A stretch of DNA of 64,000 bases from Pseudomonas marginalis (GCF_001645105.1 NZ_LKEG01000033.1:62227-126226), one strand, 5' to 3'; shown: positions 18,873 to 28,769, counted from the stretch's first letter. Made by a program: numbers and translations. The notes: a model not told the origin generated them from the sequence alone.

Positions 18873-21800
18873 ATGATTCCCGGCTTGTTGGCCAGCGAAG
18901 TATCCGCTGCACTACGCGAATTCATCATTACCGGTTTCGAGACTGAAACCGCCCCATTCCGGGGGGAGTTCCGCCGTCTGGTTGAGGAGCAGCAGGGCGG
19001 TGAGGCTTTCATCAAAGGGCCTTACGTTACCGTCGGTTTGCCATTTCTGAGTGGTCAGTCAGGCTGCGATTTCTTTTCTGGATTTAAGACTGAATTCCCT
19101 CCTCATGCTCACCAGGAGCAGGCTTGGCGGCGCCTTTCGGCGAATGGCAAAGCAGCCAATACACTGGTGGCAACGGGGACTGGCTCGGGTAAAACAGAAT
19201 GCTTTATGTACCCGGTGCTGGATTTCTGCCAGAAGGCTGGCAAGCCCGGTATTAAGGCCATTGTCATTTACCCGATGAACGCTTTGGCGACGGACCAGGC
19301 CAAGCGTTTTGCCAAAGAAATCTATAACCAACCGTCACTGAAGGGGCTGCGTGTAGGGTTGTTTGTCGGCGGTGATGGCCAGGGCATCAAGGCCATGGGA
19401 CCGGACCAGGTAATCACGGATAAGGAAACCCTGCGCCAGAATCCGCCCGACGTGCTGCTTACCAACTACAAGATGCTCGACTACCTATTGATGCGCCCTC
19501 AGGACCAGAAACTGTGGGTGAACAATGAGCCCGACACCCTCCGTTATCTGGTAGTGGATGAGCTGCATACCTTTGATGGCGCCCAAGGTACGGATCTGTC
19601 GCTCCTGATCCGCCGCTTACGTGCCCGCTTCGATCTGTCGCCGGAGCGCTTGATCTGTGTGGGTACATCGGCGACATTGGGAGGTGAAGACAGTTTGGCG
19701 GGGCTGCTTCAGTATGCCAGCGATATATTTTCCGCTCCCTTCCCACGGGAGGCGGTGATCACTGAGCAGCGTCAGTCGCCGGATGAATTCATCGACACGC
19801 TGTCGTTCCTCAACCTGAATCCGGACATTGGTCCAGAGACCCTGCAGATCGCGCTGCGCCAGGGCTTGAACGAGTATTTGCTGGTCGCTTACGAGTTGTA
19901 CTTCAGCAAACAGTCAGAGATGGATCTACAGGAAATACCAGGGCGTATAGCGCTTGGTAAGGAGTTGAAACAGCACGGACAACTGGCCAATCTATTGCGA
20001 CATCTGCGGCAAGGTGACAAGACTCCAACCTTCAGAGAGTTGGCAAATCGTCTGGCCGCTCAGATTCCAAAGCGTTTTCAACGTCAGCCGGAACAGGCAC
20101 TGATTGCTCTTTTGTCATTGGCAGCTCATGCACGGGCGGAAACGAAGCTGCCACTGATGCAACTGCGACTGCAGCTGTGGGCACGAGAGCTGCGACGTAT
20201 TGTCGGTACCTTGCGTGAGCCTGTCCCCGCAGATGATCTTGAGATCGAGGAGACCGACAGTATCAAGCGCTTGCAGCCCTTGCTCGCGTTCGGTGATGAC
20301 CCGCCGGCCAGGGACAAGCAACAGATTCGGTTGCCACTCGTGCAGTGTCGTGAGTGTCACGGTACGGCCTGGTTGACGCGGATGGAGGTGGCGCAGCCGG
20401 TCAATCAGCAGATCGAATTGGATCTGGCCAATATTTACTCGGCGTTCTTCAGCAATCACCAGGAAACCGGGTTGTTGATGCCTTGGCAGCCTAGTGGTGA
20501 TAAGCAGATGAGCGGCCCAAGGTTGACCCATTTCCGGGTTTGCCGTGAGTGTGGCTTTACCGCAGGGCTGGAACATAGCGGTGGGTGCAAGGCATGCCAG
20601 GCTGGGAATGAAGCGCTGGTGCGTGTCAGTCGCCCAGATTTGCTCAAGGAGGAGCGTGTCGGCCAGGTAAACCGGGTTGTACATCAGCACAACTGCCCGT
20701 ACTGCTCCGCAAAAGCATCCCTGGTGGTGTTTGGTGCGCGAGCCGCGAGTCTGAGCGCGGTGGCTATTCATCAGCTATTCAGCAGTCGCGATAACGATGA
20801 CCGAAAACTGCTGACCTTTAGTGATTCGGTGCAGGATGCAGCACATCGCGCCGGCTTCTTTGCCGCCCGTACCTGGCAGAACAACGTTCGAATGGCCTTG
20901 ACTCAGCTGCTGGAAAATCAGCCCAGTCCGATACCGCTGTTGCAGATACCGGAATTGTTTGAGCGTTATTGGCTAGAGCATGAAGGTCGGCATGGGCATT
21001 TGACGCTGCCGTATTACCTGCGTGAGTTCATGCCGCCGGATAAGCGTTTTGATGGGGACTTTGAATATTTTGAGCAGTCCGGTGAGGTGCGCAATCCGGC
21101 CCGGCATTTGAAGATCATCCGTAATCGCATGCTCTGGCAGGTGCTGGAGGATCTGGGTTGGCGTGCGCAGGTTGGTCGCTCGCTAAATCGCTTAGGCATT
21201 GCAGCGCTAGAGTGGCCGCTGGATAAGGTGCAGCAGGCTGCGGAACGTTGGGCGACTGAGGTAAATAATACGCTCGGCTATCGGATTGATTCTGAGGCTG
21301 CCCAGCAGTATATGCAGGGTCTGATGCTGCATCTGGTGTATCTGGGTGCATTCGCGTTAGAGGACCTCGCGAGCTACCGTTGGAATTCTGGGAAGTCTTA
21401 TCTGCTGAACCTCCTTGATTACGCGCCGGCCAGCGGTCCGTCTGCCGCTCGTCCACGTTATCCGGCAGCGAGTAATGGTGATGGCTTTGAAGTGCTTTCT
21501 GGAAGCCAGGGCGCTACCTGGTACCAGCGTTGGCTGGCTTGTCTGAATCCGGGAGAGTTGGTCGATCGAAAACAGTTGGAGTCGGTGTTGGGGGCGTCGT
21601 TCAAGGCTCTTTGTTCGACTGGGCTGCTTAAAGAGGAGCTGAGTGAGCGTGGTGTTCAGTTGTGGGCGGTGGTGCCTGAAGTGCTGCAAGTCACCTCGGA
21701 AGTGCATAACGTAGAGTGCCCGGGCCATCGTTCTCTGCTGTTGCCGGCAAGCCATGCCAAGGCTTGGCTTGGCATGCCGCTGTTGAACGCGGCACACCCG

Positions 21801-24800
21801 GATCTGCATTACTCGCAAGTTGTACCCACACGGGACTCGCTGTATCGCAACCTGTTCCGCCATGGCGTCATTCACCGGGTGATAGCTCATGAGCATACCG
21901 GGCTGCTATCCACGCCGGAGCGGATCCGCGTCGAGAACAGTTTTATGCGTGAGGGTGGCAAACCGTGGGAATACAACCTGCTGTCTGCTACGCCGACCCT
22001 AGAAATGGGTATCGACATTGGCAACCTGTCCAGCGTGCTGCTTTGCTCCGTGCCGCCGGCACAGGCGAACTACCTGCAGCGCGTTGGGCGAGGTGGGCGG
22101 CGTGATGGCAATTCCTTTGTCCTGACCGTGGCCAACGGTCGGCCCCATGACCTGGTGTTCTACGCCGACCCGAGCCGCATGCTGGATACCCCGGTGGAGC
22201 CCCCAGCGATTTTTCTCAAAGCGCGGTATGTGTTGCGTAGGCAATTGCTGGCATATGCCATGGACTGCTGGACCAGGGAATCCAGGGGCGACAACCTAGT
22301 GCCTTCGAATATGCAGCCGGTGCTGGATGCGGTGGAAAAGGTCCAAGAAGACCGCTTCCCCTATACCCTGCTGAATTTCCTTAAACACAATATGCAGGAA
22401 ATTTGGGATGGCTTCAGTGCTTATGTAGCCAGAGAGCTCAGTGGTGATGATCTTGAGTTGCTGCGCCAATTCTTGTATGGCGGGCCGCAGCATCTGGATG
22501 ACCATTTGCAGTTGTATGTGCTTGGGCGGCTCAAGGTGGTTGCTGATGAGCGGGCAAATATGGCTGCGCGCAGTGCGGATCTGAAAAAGCAGATCGATAA
22601 GCTAGCCAAGGCACCACAGGACGAGCATACCCGTGACGAACTCGCTGAGCTTGAGCGAGAGCGTGAGGGTTTCAATCGTTTGCGCTATGTGATGAACCGG
22701 CGCGAAACGCTCAATTTCCTGACAGATGAAGGCTTACTCCCCAACTACGCCTTCCCAGAGGAAGGAGCAACCTTGCATTCGGTTATCTTCCGATCAGAAA
22801 AAGCGACTTCTGGTGATGGGGCTGAGCGCGAGTTGATCAAGCGCGAGTACGAATACCAGCGACCGGCACAGGCAGCGCTGACGGAATTGGCGCCTGAGTC
22901 GGTGTTCTATGCCGGTAACCGCAAGGTGAAGATATCCCGAGTGGAAACCGCCAAAGGGCGCAATATTCAGGACTGGAGATTCTGCCCGCGATGCCATTAC
23001 TCCGCGGCTGCGGACAACCCCACTGCAGGCTTCAGCGAAAAGCTCTGTCCGCGTTGCCATACCAGTCAGTGGGGGGATTCAAGCGCTCGTACCAAGATGC
23101 TTAAGATGACTCAGGTGTATGCGTTTACTAACGCACGCGATGCGCTGTTGAATGACCACTCGGATGATCGGGAGCCGGTATTTTTTAGTAAGCAGATGCT
23201 GATCGATTTTAAGCCTGCAGATATCCATATCACTTGGGTTTTGGATGATAAGGATCGACCGTTTGGTTTCGAGTTTATCCGCTCGGCGACTTTCCTTGAG
23301 GTGAACTTCGGTCGCCGTGACGGCGACGAGATAATGTTCCAGGTGGCTGGCGAGCAGTTGCAGCGATCCGGTTTTGCCGTTTGTCGCGAGTGTGGCTCGG
23401 TGCAGAGCCGTAAGGTGATGGCAGGCAAGGGCGAGCCGGTTCATCTGAAGAGCTGTAGCTATGCCAAGGGCGTGAAAAAGCTTGTCAATGGCGGTGAAGA
23501 CTTTGGACTGGACAACTGCCTGTATCTGTACCGCCAATTTACCTCGGAAGCCCTACGTATTCTGTTGCCAAGACTGGCAACGGGGGGGACTGAAGAGCAG
23601 ATTAACTCCTTTGTTGCAGCCCTGCAGTTGGGACTCAAACGACGGTTTGGCGGCAAAGTTGACCATCTGCGAGTAGCCCACCAGAGCGAGCCGATAGGGG
23701 AAACAGACGAACGTCGACATTTTATTGTGTTGTACGACTCTGTGCCTGGCGGGACTGGGTATCTGCATGAGCTACTGAGCCGGGCTGAGAACATGCAGGC
23801 TGTGTTCCGCATGGCTTACGATGTCATGGTGACGTGTGATTGCTACGAGCACACGATGGATGGTTGTTATCGCTGCCTGCTGGAGTACCGCAATGCCTAT
23901 GGCATGGAGAGCACGAGTAAGGCGATAGCCTTGGAAATGCTCAAGGACATTGTCGAAGGTGAGCATGAGTGGGTGCAGAACAGTGAGTCCCTAAGTTCCC
24001 TCTCCGGTAATCCATGGGTGGAGAGTGAGCTGGAAGCACGTTTCCCCGAGGCGCTTGCGCGATTCAGTGGCATGGATTGCGTCAGCGGTCAGAAGGTCAG
24101 GGTATCGGCTGACATCATTCACGGTAAGACCGGTTACCGGCTAACGATCGGCGAGCAGGCCTATGAAGTGGAGCCCCAGGTTGATCTGGGCAAGGCTGAG
24201 AGTGTCCAGTTTGCCAGTCGACCGGATTTCGTGCTTTGGCCTGCATCGGCTGGTTTCAAGCCAGTTGCGATCTTCCTTGATGGCTACCAATTTCACGGTC
24301 AGAAAAGTAGCGAGGACTTGATCAAGCGACAAAGCTTGATGCATGCCGGTTTCGTGGTATGGACGTTGAACTGGTATGACGTTAACAAGGTGATCGGTGA
24401 TAAAGCCTCGGATGTGCCATTACTAACCGGTATGACTTCACCAGCGCAGCATCATCAGGCGATCGCGGGGCTGGCAAAATTGGCAGGGACAGCCAATACG
24501 GCTCAACACTTGAGCATGCCCACCTTCGACTTACTCATGCACTTTCTTGCCGATCAGAATCCGCAAGCGTTGTCGGAGCAAGCGCTATTTTTCATTCTGC
24601 AATGCTTGCCAGCTGCTTCGTTGGCCGACGCCGAAGTTCGGGCGAAGCTTTTGCAAAGTCTCCATGGTTTGCCGGTAAGCTATACCGATCAGCAACCAGA
24701 ACCGATAGCTCTCGCGGGGGCGGTGGAAGTCAAGGATGCGCAAGGGGCTGCGCTGATCAGCTTGGGCTTGATTGCCGGTGCGGATTTGATCAGACAGTTT

Positions 24801-25310
24801 GATCTGAACCAAGCCTTGGTGTCATTTTGCTATGACTTGAGGCAAGGCAGTGAAGAGGCTGCTCGCTATCAATGGCAGAGGTTCTGGGCTGCGGTGAATT
24901 TTCTGCAGTTCCTGCCACTGTTTTATGCCTGGACACCCCGGTCCAAGCACGATGGGACAGCTGCAGGCTTGCTCTGGCCGTTGGTTGGTGCGGTGGCCGA
25001 AGAGTCGGTGGAAGCACGCCAGTTGCCCAACTGGTTCCAGCTGCTGGATGAGAACGTAGCCACCGTCTTGGGTGAGCATCAGATTGCTTGGCCTATGTCT
25101 GCTGTTGTCGGCGATGCGGTTATGGATGAGCAGGGTGAGGTGGTCGGTGAAGCAGAGCTGCTGTTGCCCGAGCAGAAAATTGCTCTGCTGCTTGAGCATT
25201 TGGAAGACCAGCAGGCGGCGATGGCGTATTTGCAGAAAGCAGGTTGGATCATCGTTTCCAGCGCCGAGGATCTGGTTAAGGCCATCACCCAATTGAATTC
25301 AGGAGCCTGA
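18873..25310 (+). CDS. Giant SF2 helicase with MZB (DUF1998) zinc domain and nuclease-like C-terminus
   Basis: 2145 residues. Motif I TGTGSGKT (101-108), DELH as motif II (229-232) and TSATLG (265-270) form the first RecA domain. The second, with SATPTLEMGIDIG and QRVGRGGR, lies near 1030-1075, far away because a long insert with Cys-x2-Cys pairs (about 490-640) intervenes. More Cys pairs follow near 1370-1400, and the MZB/DUF1998 block with SVPGGTGYL and CDCYEH...CYRC is near 1635-1675. MrfA, DrmA/DrmB and DruE share this COG1205-type architecture; in DISARM helicase and DUF1998 are separate proteins, here they are one. After the MZB block a stretch with RPDF (about 1782) and IFLDGYQFHG (about 1800) looks like a PD-(D/E)XK/Vsr-type fold. 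Only one base separates it from the next gene. Confidence 0.9.
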   Translation: MIPGLLASEVSAALREFIITGFETETAPFRGEFRRLVEEQQGGEAFIKGPYVTVGLPFLSGQSGCDFFSGFKTEFPPHAHQEQAWRRLSANGKAANTLVATGTGSGKTECFMYPVLDFCQKAGKPGIKAIVIYPMNALATDQAKRFAKEIYNQPSLKGLRVGLFVGGDGQGIKAMGPDQVITDKETLRQNPPDVLLTNYKMLDYLLMRPQDQKLWVNNEPDTLRYLVVDELHTFDGAQGTDLSLLIRRLRARFDLSPERLICVGTSATLGGEDSLAGLLQYASDIFSAPFPREAVITEQRQSPDEFIDTLSFLNLNPDIGPETLQIALRQGLNEYLLVAYELYFSKQSEMDLQEIPGRIALGKELKQHGQLANLLRHLRQGDKTPTFRELANRLAAQIPKRFQRQPEQALIALLSLAAHARAETKLPLMQLRLQLWARELRRIVGTLREPVPADDLEIEETDSIKRLQPLLAFGDDPPARDKQQIRLPLVQCRECHGTAWLTRMEVAQPVNQQIELDLANIYSAFFSNHQETGLLMPWQPSGDKQMSGPRLTHFRVCRECGFTAGLEHSGGCKACQAGNEALVRVSRPDLLKEERVGQVNRVVHQHNCPYCSAKASLVVFGARAASLSAVAIHQLFSSRDNDDRKLLTFSDSVQDAAHRAGFFAARTWQNNVRMALTQLLENQPSPIPLLQIPELFERYWLEHEGRHGHLTLPYYLREFMPPDKRFDGDFEYFEQSGEVRNPARHLKIIRNRMLWQVLEDLGWRAQVGRSLNRLGIAALEWPLDKVQQAAERWATEVNNTLGYRIDSEAAQQYMQGLMLHLVYLGAFALEDLASYRWNSGKSYLLNLLDYAPASGPSAARPRYPAASNGDGFEVLSGSQGATWYQRWLACLNPGELVDRKQLESVLGASFKALCSTGLLKEELSERGVQLWAVVPEVLQVTSEVHNVECPGHRSLLLPASHAKAWLGMPLLNAAHPDLHYSQVVPTRDSLYRNLFRHGVIHRVIAHEHTGLLSTPERIRVENSFMREGGKPWEYNLLSATPTLEMGIDIGNLSSVLLCSVPPAQANYLQRVGRGGRRDGNSFVLTVANGRPHDLVFYADPSRMLDTPVEPPAIFLKARYVLRRQLLAYAMDCWTRESRGDNLVPSNMQPVLDAVEKVQEDRFPYTLLNFLKHNMQEIWDGFSAYVARELSGDDLELLRQFLYGGPQHLDDHLQLYVLGRLKVVADERANMAARSADLKKQIDKLAKAPQDEHTRDELAELEREREGFNRLRYVMNRRETLNFLTDEGLLPNYAFPEEGATLHSVIFRSEKATSGDGAERELIKREYEYQRPAQAALTELAPESVFYAGNRKVKISRVETAKGRNIQDWRFCPRCHYSAAADNPTAGFSEKLCPRCHTSQWGDSSARTKMLKMTQVYAFTNARDALLNDHSDDREPVFFSKQMLIDFKPADIHITWVLDDKDRPFGFEFIRSATFLEVNFGRRDGDEIMFQVAGEQLQRSGFAVCRECGSVQSRKVMAGKGEPVHLKSCSYAKGVKKLVNGGEDFGLDNCLYLYRQFTSEALRILLPRLATGGTEEQINSFVAALQLGLKRRFGGKVDHLRVAHQSEPIGETDERRHFIVLYDSVPGGTGYLHELLSRAENMQAVFRMAYDVMVTCDCYEHTMDGCYRCLLEYRNAYGMESTSKAIALEMLKDIVEGEHEWVQNSESLSSLSGNPWVESELEARFPEALARFSGMDCVSGQKVRVSADIIHGKTGYRLTIGEQAYEVEPQVDLGKAESVQFASRPDFVLWPASAGFKPVAIFLDGYQFHGQKSSEDLIKRQSLMHAGFVVWTLNWYDVNKVIGDKASDVPLLTGMTSPAQHHQAIAGLAKLAGTANTAQHLSMPTFDLLMHFLADQNPQALSEQALFFILQCLPAASLADAEVRAKLLQSLHGLPVSYTDQQPEPIALAGAVEVKDAQGAALISLGLIAGADLIRQFDLNQALVSFCYDLRQGSEEAARYQWQRFWAAVNFLQFLPLFYAWTPRSKHDGTAAGLLWPLVGAVAEESVEARQLPNWFQLLDENVATVLGEHQIAWPMSAVVGDAVMDEQGEVVGEAELLLPEQKIALLLEHLEDQQAAMAYLQKAGWIIVSSAEDLVKAITQLNSGA

Positions 25311-25311
25311 G

Positions 25312-27414
25312 ATGGTTAGTGTTGCGTTTTCGGACAAATATTTTGACAGCCTGTTGAAGCTCACGCCGAACGAGCAAGCTCAGGCTAACAAGGCGGTCAT
25401 GCTGTTCCAGCAGGATCCGCAGCATGGCGGTCTGCACTACGAAAAGCTGACAGCTTTCAGGGATGACAAACTGCGTTCGATCCGGGTGAACCAAGATGTT
25501 CGAATCATCCTGGCGACAGTGGAGAAACAGAACTTATATCTGATGCTCTACATAGACCACCACGAGCAGGCTTACTTTTGGGCGGCCCGTCGTAAGGTCG
25601 AGATCAACCCCAACACAGGCAGTCTGCAAGTATTTACTGTTCAGGAGCAAGAGTTGGTGGCGCCCGAACAGCCTGCCATGGTTGCACAGCCTGGGCTGTT
25701 TGATTCCATCCGCGATCGTCAGCTGATTCAGTTGGGAGTGCCGGAGGAGGCCTTGCCACTGGTGCGTAGCATGAAGATCGAGGCTGATCTGGACACGGCG
25801 CGCCTTAATGAGCAGATCCCGGCAGATGTACATGATGGCTTGTTCATGTTGATGGCTGGCGCCAGCTTCCAGGAGGCTTTCAACGAGGTTGTTCCAGTAG
25901 TTACACAGCAGGTGGATACCGACGACTTCACTACGGCATTGGCGCGCCCCGAATCTCGCGCGTGCTTTGTTGTGGCAGAAAATGAAGAGGCACTACAGGA
26001 GGTGCTCAATCAGTCGCTGGAGAAATGGCGGGTTTTTCTGCACCCGGCGCAGCGGCGCTTGGTGGAAGGCAAGAAGAATGGCCCGGTGCGAGTGCTGGGC
26101 GGTGCCGGTACTGGCAAGACCGTAGTGGCCATGCATCGTGCCAAATGGCTGGCCGAGCATGTGGCCAGTCCAGGTAATAAGGTGCTGTTCACCACCTTTA
26201 CTCGCAACCTAGCGACGGATATCCAGCAAAATCTGAACAAGATTTGCAACCCGGCACAACGCGAACGTATCGAGGTAATCAACCTGGATGCTTGGGTGAT
26301 CAGCTTCCTGAAGAAGCAGGGCTATGATTATGGGCTGTTGATGAATGCCCAGCAGGAAAGGCAACTCTGGGAGCAGGCTTACTCCGATAAGCCGGCAGGC
26401 TCTGAGCTGAGTCTCGCGTTCTTCCAGGAAGAATGGGCGAGGGTGGTTCAGCCACTATCGATCATGACTGCCGATGAGTTCAAGACCGCTTCACGTATCG
26501 GTCGCGGCACGCCACTGAATAGGCAGCAGCGTATCGATATCTGGCCTGTGTTTGAACGCTACCGACATCTGCTGTCGAGCAATTACCTCAAGGAACCGGA
26601 TGACGCTTATCGCGATGCGCGCCGGCTGCTTGAAGGCCGCGCTGAGCTCCGACCGGAGCTGTGCGCAGTTATCGTGGATGAGGCGCAGGATATGGGCACC
26701 CAGGCATTCATGCTGATTCGTGCTCTGGTACCTCCGAGTTCTAACGATTTGTTCATTGTCGGGGATGGGCACCAGCGCATTTATGGCAAGAACAAGGTGA
26801 TATTGGGCCAATGCGGTATCGATATTCGAGGTCGCAGTTCCCGCCTCAAAGTGAACTACCGTACTACGGATGAAACCCGAAAGGTCGCGGTTAGTGTGCT
26901 TGAGGGTGTGTCCGTGGACGATCTTGATGGCGGCGAGGATAGCAACGCTTATTACCATTCGCTGATGCACGGACCTAGTCCGGTCATCAGGAGTTTTGCC
27001 GGTATGGCTGAGCAGGTACGACAGGTCATAGGGGACCTTCAGGCCAATGATATGGCCTCTGACAATTGCTGCGTGATCGCTCGTACCCGCAAGGAATTAC
27101 TGGAAATTCAAGCTACATTCGAGAGCTGTGGCCTGCGCTGTCATATGCTGGATCGTGACAGTGCCTCCACCCCTGATGGTGCCATCAACCTGGCGACCAT
27201 GCACCGGGTGAAGGGGCTTGAATTTGATGCGGTATTCATCCTCTCTGTGAATAAGGGTTTGGTCCCCCTGGACTTCGTGGTTAGCCAGGCAGCTGATCTG
27301 GTGACCAGACGCCAGAAGGAAAACGAGGAGCGTGCGCTCATTTACGTCAGTCTGACCAGGGCTCGAAAGCTGGCGTTTGTCTATGGGTACGGACAGATGA
27401 GTGAGTGGTTTTGA
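25312..27414 (+). CDS. UvrD/Rep-type helicase with RelE-like N-terminal domain
   Basis: 700 residues, starting one base after the previous stop, hence translationally coupled. Residues 1-105 resemble the RelE/ParE toxin fold (KLRSIRVNQDVRIIL, then YIDHHEQAYFWAARR). The SF1 helicase follows: Walker A GGAGTGKT (263-270), motif II DEAQ (456-459), and near the C-terminus TMHRVKGLEFDAVF and YVSLTRARK (motifs V and VI). UvrD-like proteins with such N-termini occur widely in bacteria; whether the RelE-like part still cleaves RNA is unknown. It probably unwinds or translocates on single-stranded DNA, complementing the double-strand translocases encoded upstream. It is the last gene of the set; the opposite strand takes over about 100 bases later. 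Confidence 0.9.
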   Translation: MVSVAFSDKYFDSLLKLTPNEQAQANKAVMLFQQDPQHGGLHYEKLTAFRDDKLRSIRVNQDVRIILATVEKQNLYLMLYIDHHEQAYFWAARRKVEINPNTGSLQVFTVQEQELVAPEQPAMVAQPGLFDSIRDRQLIQLGVPEEALPLVRSMKIEADLDTARLNEQIPADVHDGLFMLMAGASFQEAFNEVVPVVTQQVDTDDFTTALARPESRACFVVAENEEALQEVLNQSLEKWRVFLHPAQRRLVEGKKNGPVRVLGGAGTGKTVVAMHRAKWLAEHVASPGNKVLFTTFTRNLATDIQQNLNKICNPAQRERIEVINLDAWVISFLKKQGYDYGLLMNAQQERQLWEQAYSDKPAGSELSLAFFQEEWARVVQPLSIMTADEFKTASRIGRGTPLNRQQRIDIWPVFERYRHLLSSNYLKEPDDAYRDARRLLEGRAELRPELCAVIVDEAQDMGTQAFMLIRALVPPSSNDLFIVGDGHQRIYGKNKVILGQCGIDIRGRSSRLKVNYRTTDETRKVAVSVLEGVSVDDLDGGEDSNAYYHSLMHGPSPVIRSFAGMAEQVRQVIGDLQANDMASDNCCVIARTRKELLEIQATFESCGLRCHMLDRDSASTPDGAINLATMHRVKGLEFDAVFILSVNKGLVPLDFVVSQAADLVTRRQKENEERALIYVSLTRARKLAFVYGYGQMSEWF

Positions 27415-27516
27415 AATAGAAGGCCACGGTTGGGTTGTGAGGCACAACTCTTTAGGCTCTCAATGCGCGCTGGAGGCGATGCCTTGCCTTCGGTCGCATT
27501 GGAGTCCAGTTTTCGC

Positions 27517-27792
27517 TCAAAGGTCGAAAACCCATGGTATTTCTAGGCGCCGAGTGATCAACCGAGCAGTGAGTAGATAGTAATATCGGGTCTCCTCGCT
27601 GCGCTGTTTCAGTCGATATTTGAGAAACCAAGCCAGATGTTTCCGCTTCCAACCCCAAGGCGTCTGCCGCTGCCATCGCTCTGCAATTGCAGCGTGGATA
27701 ATCTTCGCTTGCCGCAAATGTCGCTGACGCGTCGCATGCGATCCGGTCAGCACACCACCCAAGAACACCTCCATATCAAACGCTTTGGTCAT
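27517..27792 (-). CDS. Small partner protein of the adjacent recombinase
   Basis: 91 residues, basic (many Arg and Lys), starting within the stop codon of the recombinase gene upstream of it (ATGA overlap at 27789-27792). The sequence includes HLAWFLKYRLKQRSEETRYYY, which reads as helical and could bind DNA, as the N-terminal SAM-like core-binding domains of recombinases do. I recognise no named family. The tight coupling suggests it works with the recombinase, for example as an accessory or directionality factor. Confidence 0.65.
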   Translation of the reverse strand: MTKAFDMEVFLGGVLTGSHATRQRHLRQAKIIHAAIAERWQRQTPWGWKRKHLAWFLKYRLKQRSEETRYYYLLTARLITRRLEIPWVFDL

Positions 27793-28769
27793 ACCCGCCC
27801 CCCGATGTACGCAGCAACTACTTCGATGCGGCCATGCCCCAGTTCATAGCTGATCTGTATGCGAGCCTCACGATCGAGGGGCCGATCTACGGCAAAGCAA
27901 TGACCACCGTTAATTGGTGCACGATGCTGGGTAATCTGCTCATAGCGCTCACACGCGAACGCCGCGCGCAGTTCATGAAAGCCTTTCAGATCATGTGCAT
28001 GCAGGACCTCCCGTGCCGCTCCGGCTACTCGCTGCAAAAGGTTCGCATAGCTTTCGCTTGGCGCAATCATGTTGCGGCTACCCGCCGGCGACACTTGCGC
28101 CGCAAGCCTCAGTGCATCGCGAATACGGTCATCCACCCCAATCCATCGGGGCGCCGATGCACCTCCTCGGCCACCTTTCGTGCCGTCCTGGATATTGATC
28201 TTGCCGAGCTTATGGGCCTCGCGGATCAATCGGGGCAAATCAGCCAATATGGCTTCGCGCAAGCGCATCCCTGTGGCCCGTGCCAACTTAACAATCGCCG
28301 CAGCGCGTAGCTGTTCACGATCGCAAAGCGCATCGACAATCTGCTGCACTTTCGCGCGATCTTGCCCCAGTGGTACTGAGTGACGAACCCTGCTGCGCTG
28401 TACACCCAACGTCTTGCTCGGGCTTGGCAACCTCAAATGCCGATCACCTCGAAGCGCCTCCAAACCGATGTTCACACTGGACAGGCGATTCACCGCTGTA
28501 CTGACGGCGATCTCACCCCGCTCGACCTGACCGCCAACGTAAGTCGCGTAGTCCGCAAGTACTTGGTGATCAATCTTCTGCGCGTCATTGATACCCGGGC
28601 CATCGCTGGACGAGCACCATCTAGCAAAGATTCTGCACCGATCACAATGTGCTCTAACGGTGCCAAAGTGGCCGCCGCCATATTTGCCTTGCAATGCGTA
28701 GCTTAGTGCGTAGCTCAATTGCCTGCCCCAGCCGAAGTTCCGGCCATCACGCTTACCGACCCGTTTCAT
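27789..28769 (-). CDS. Tyrosine recombinase (Integrase_1-type)
   Basis: 326 residues from an ATG at 28769 with AAAGGG just upstream; the frame is open to 28850 but the upstream ATG has no clear site. The catalytic set is visible: Arg in TGMRLREA (Arg169), HELR (His265, Arg268), LGH (His312) and a Tyr in VVAAYIGG (Tyr321). So it appears active. Such integrase-domain proteins are common in Pseudomonas islands. It lies convergent to the defence genes and some 0.9 kb from the main integrase, and may belong to an older insertion nested in this island, or promote movement of a sub-module. The small gene behind it is coupled. Confidence 0.8.
   Translation of the reverse strand: MKRVGKRDGRNFGWGRQLSYALSYALQGKYGGGHFGTVRAHCDRCRIFARWCSSSDGPGINDAQKIDHQVLADYATYVGGQVERGEIAVSTAVNRLSSVNIGLEALRGDRHLRLPSPSKTLGVQRSRVRHSVPLGQDRAKVQQIVDALCDREQLRAAAIVKLARATGMRLREAILADLPRLIREAHKLGKINIQDGTKGGRGGASAPRWIGVDDRIRDALRLAAQVSPAGSRNMIAPSESYANLLQRVAGAAREVLHAHDLKGFHELRAAFACERYEQITQHRAPINGGHCFAVDRPLDREARIQISYELGHGRIEVVAAYIGGRV

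Noticed and set aside
10835..27414. Calling the set a complete BREX system
   Set aside because: No BrxC, BrxB, BrxA or PglZ-type protein is present; only the methyltransferase resembles a BREX part.
27834..28310. 158-residue frame on the plus strand
   Set aside because: Antisense to the tyrosine recombinase, whose catalytic residues are clear.
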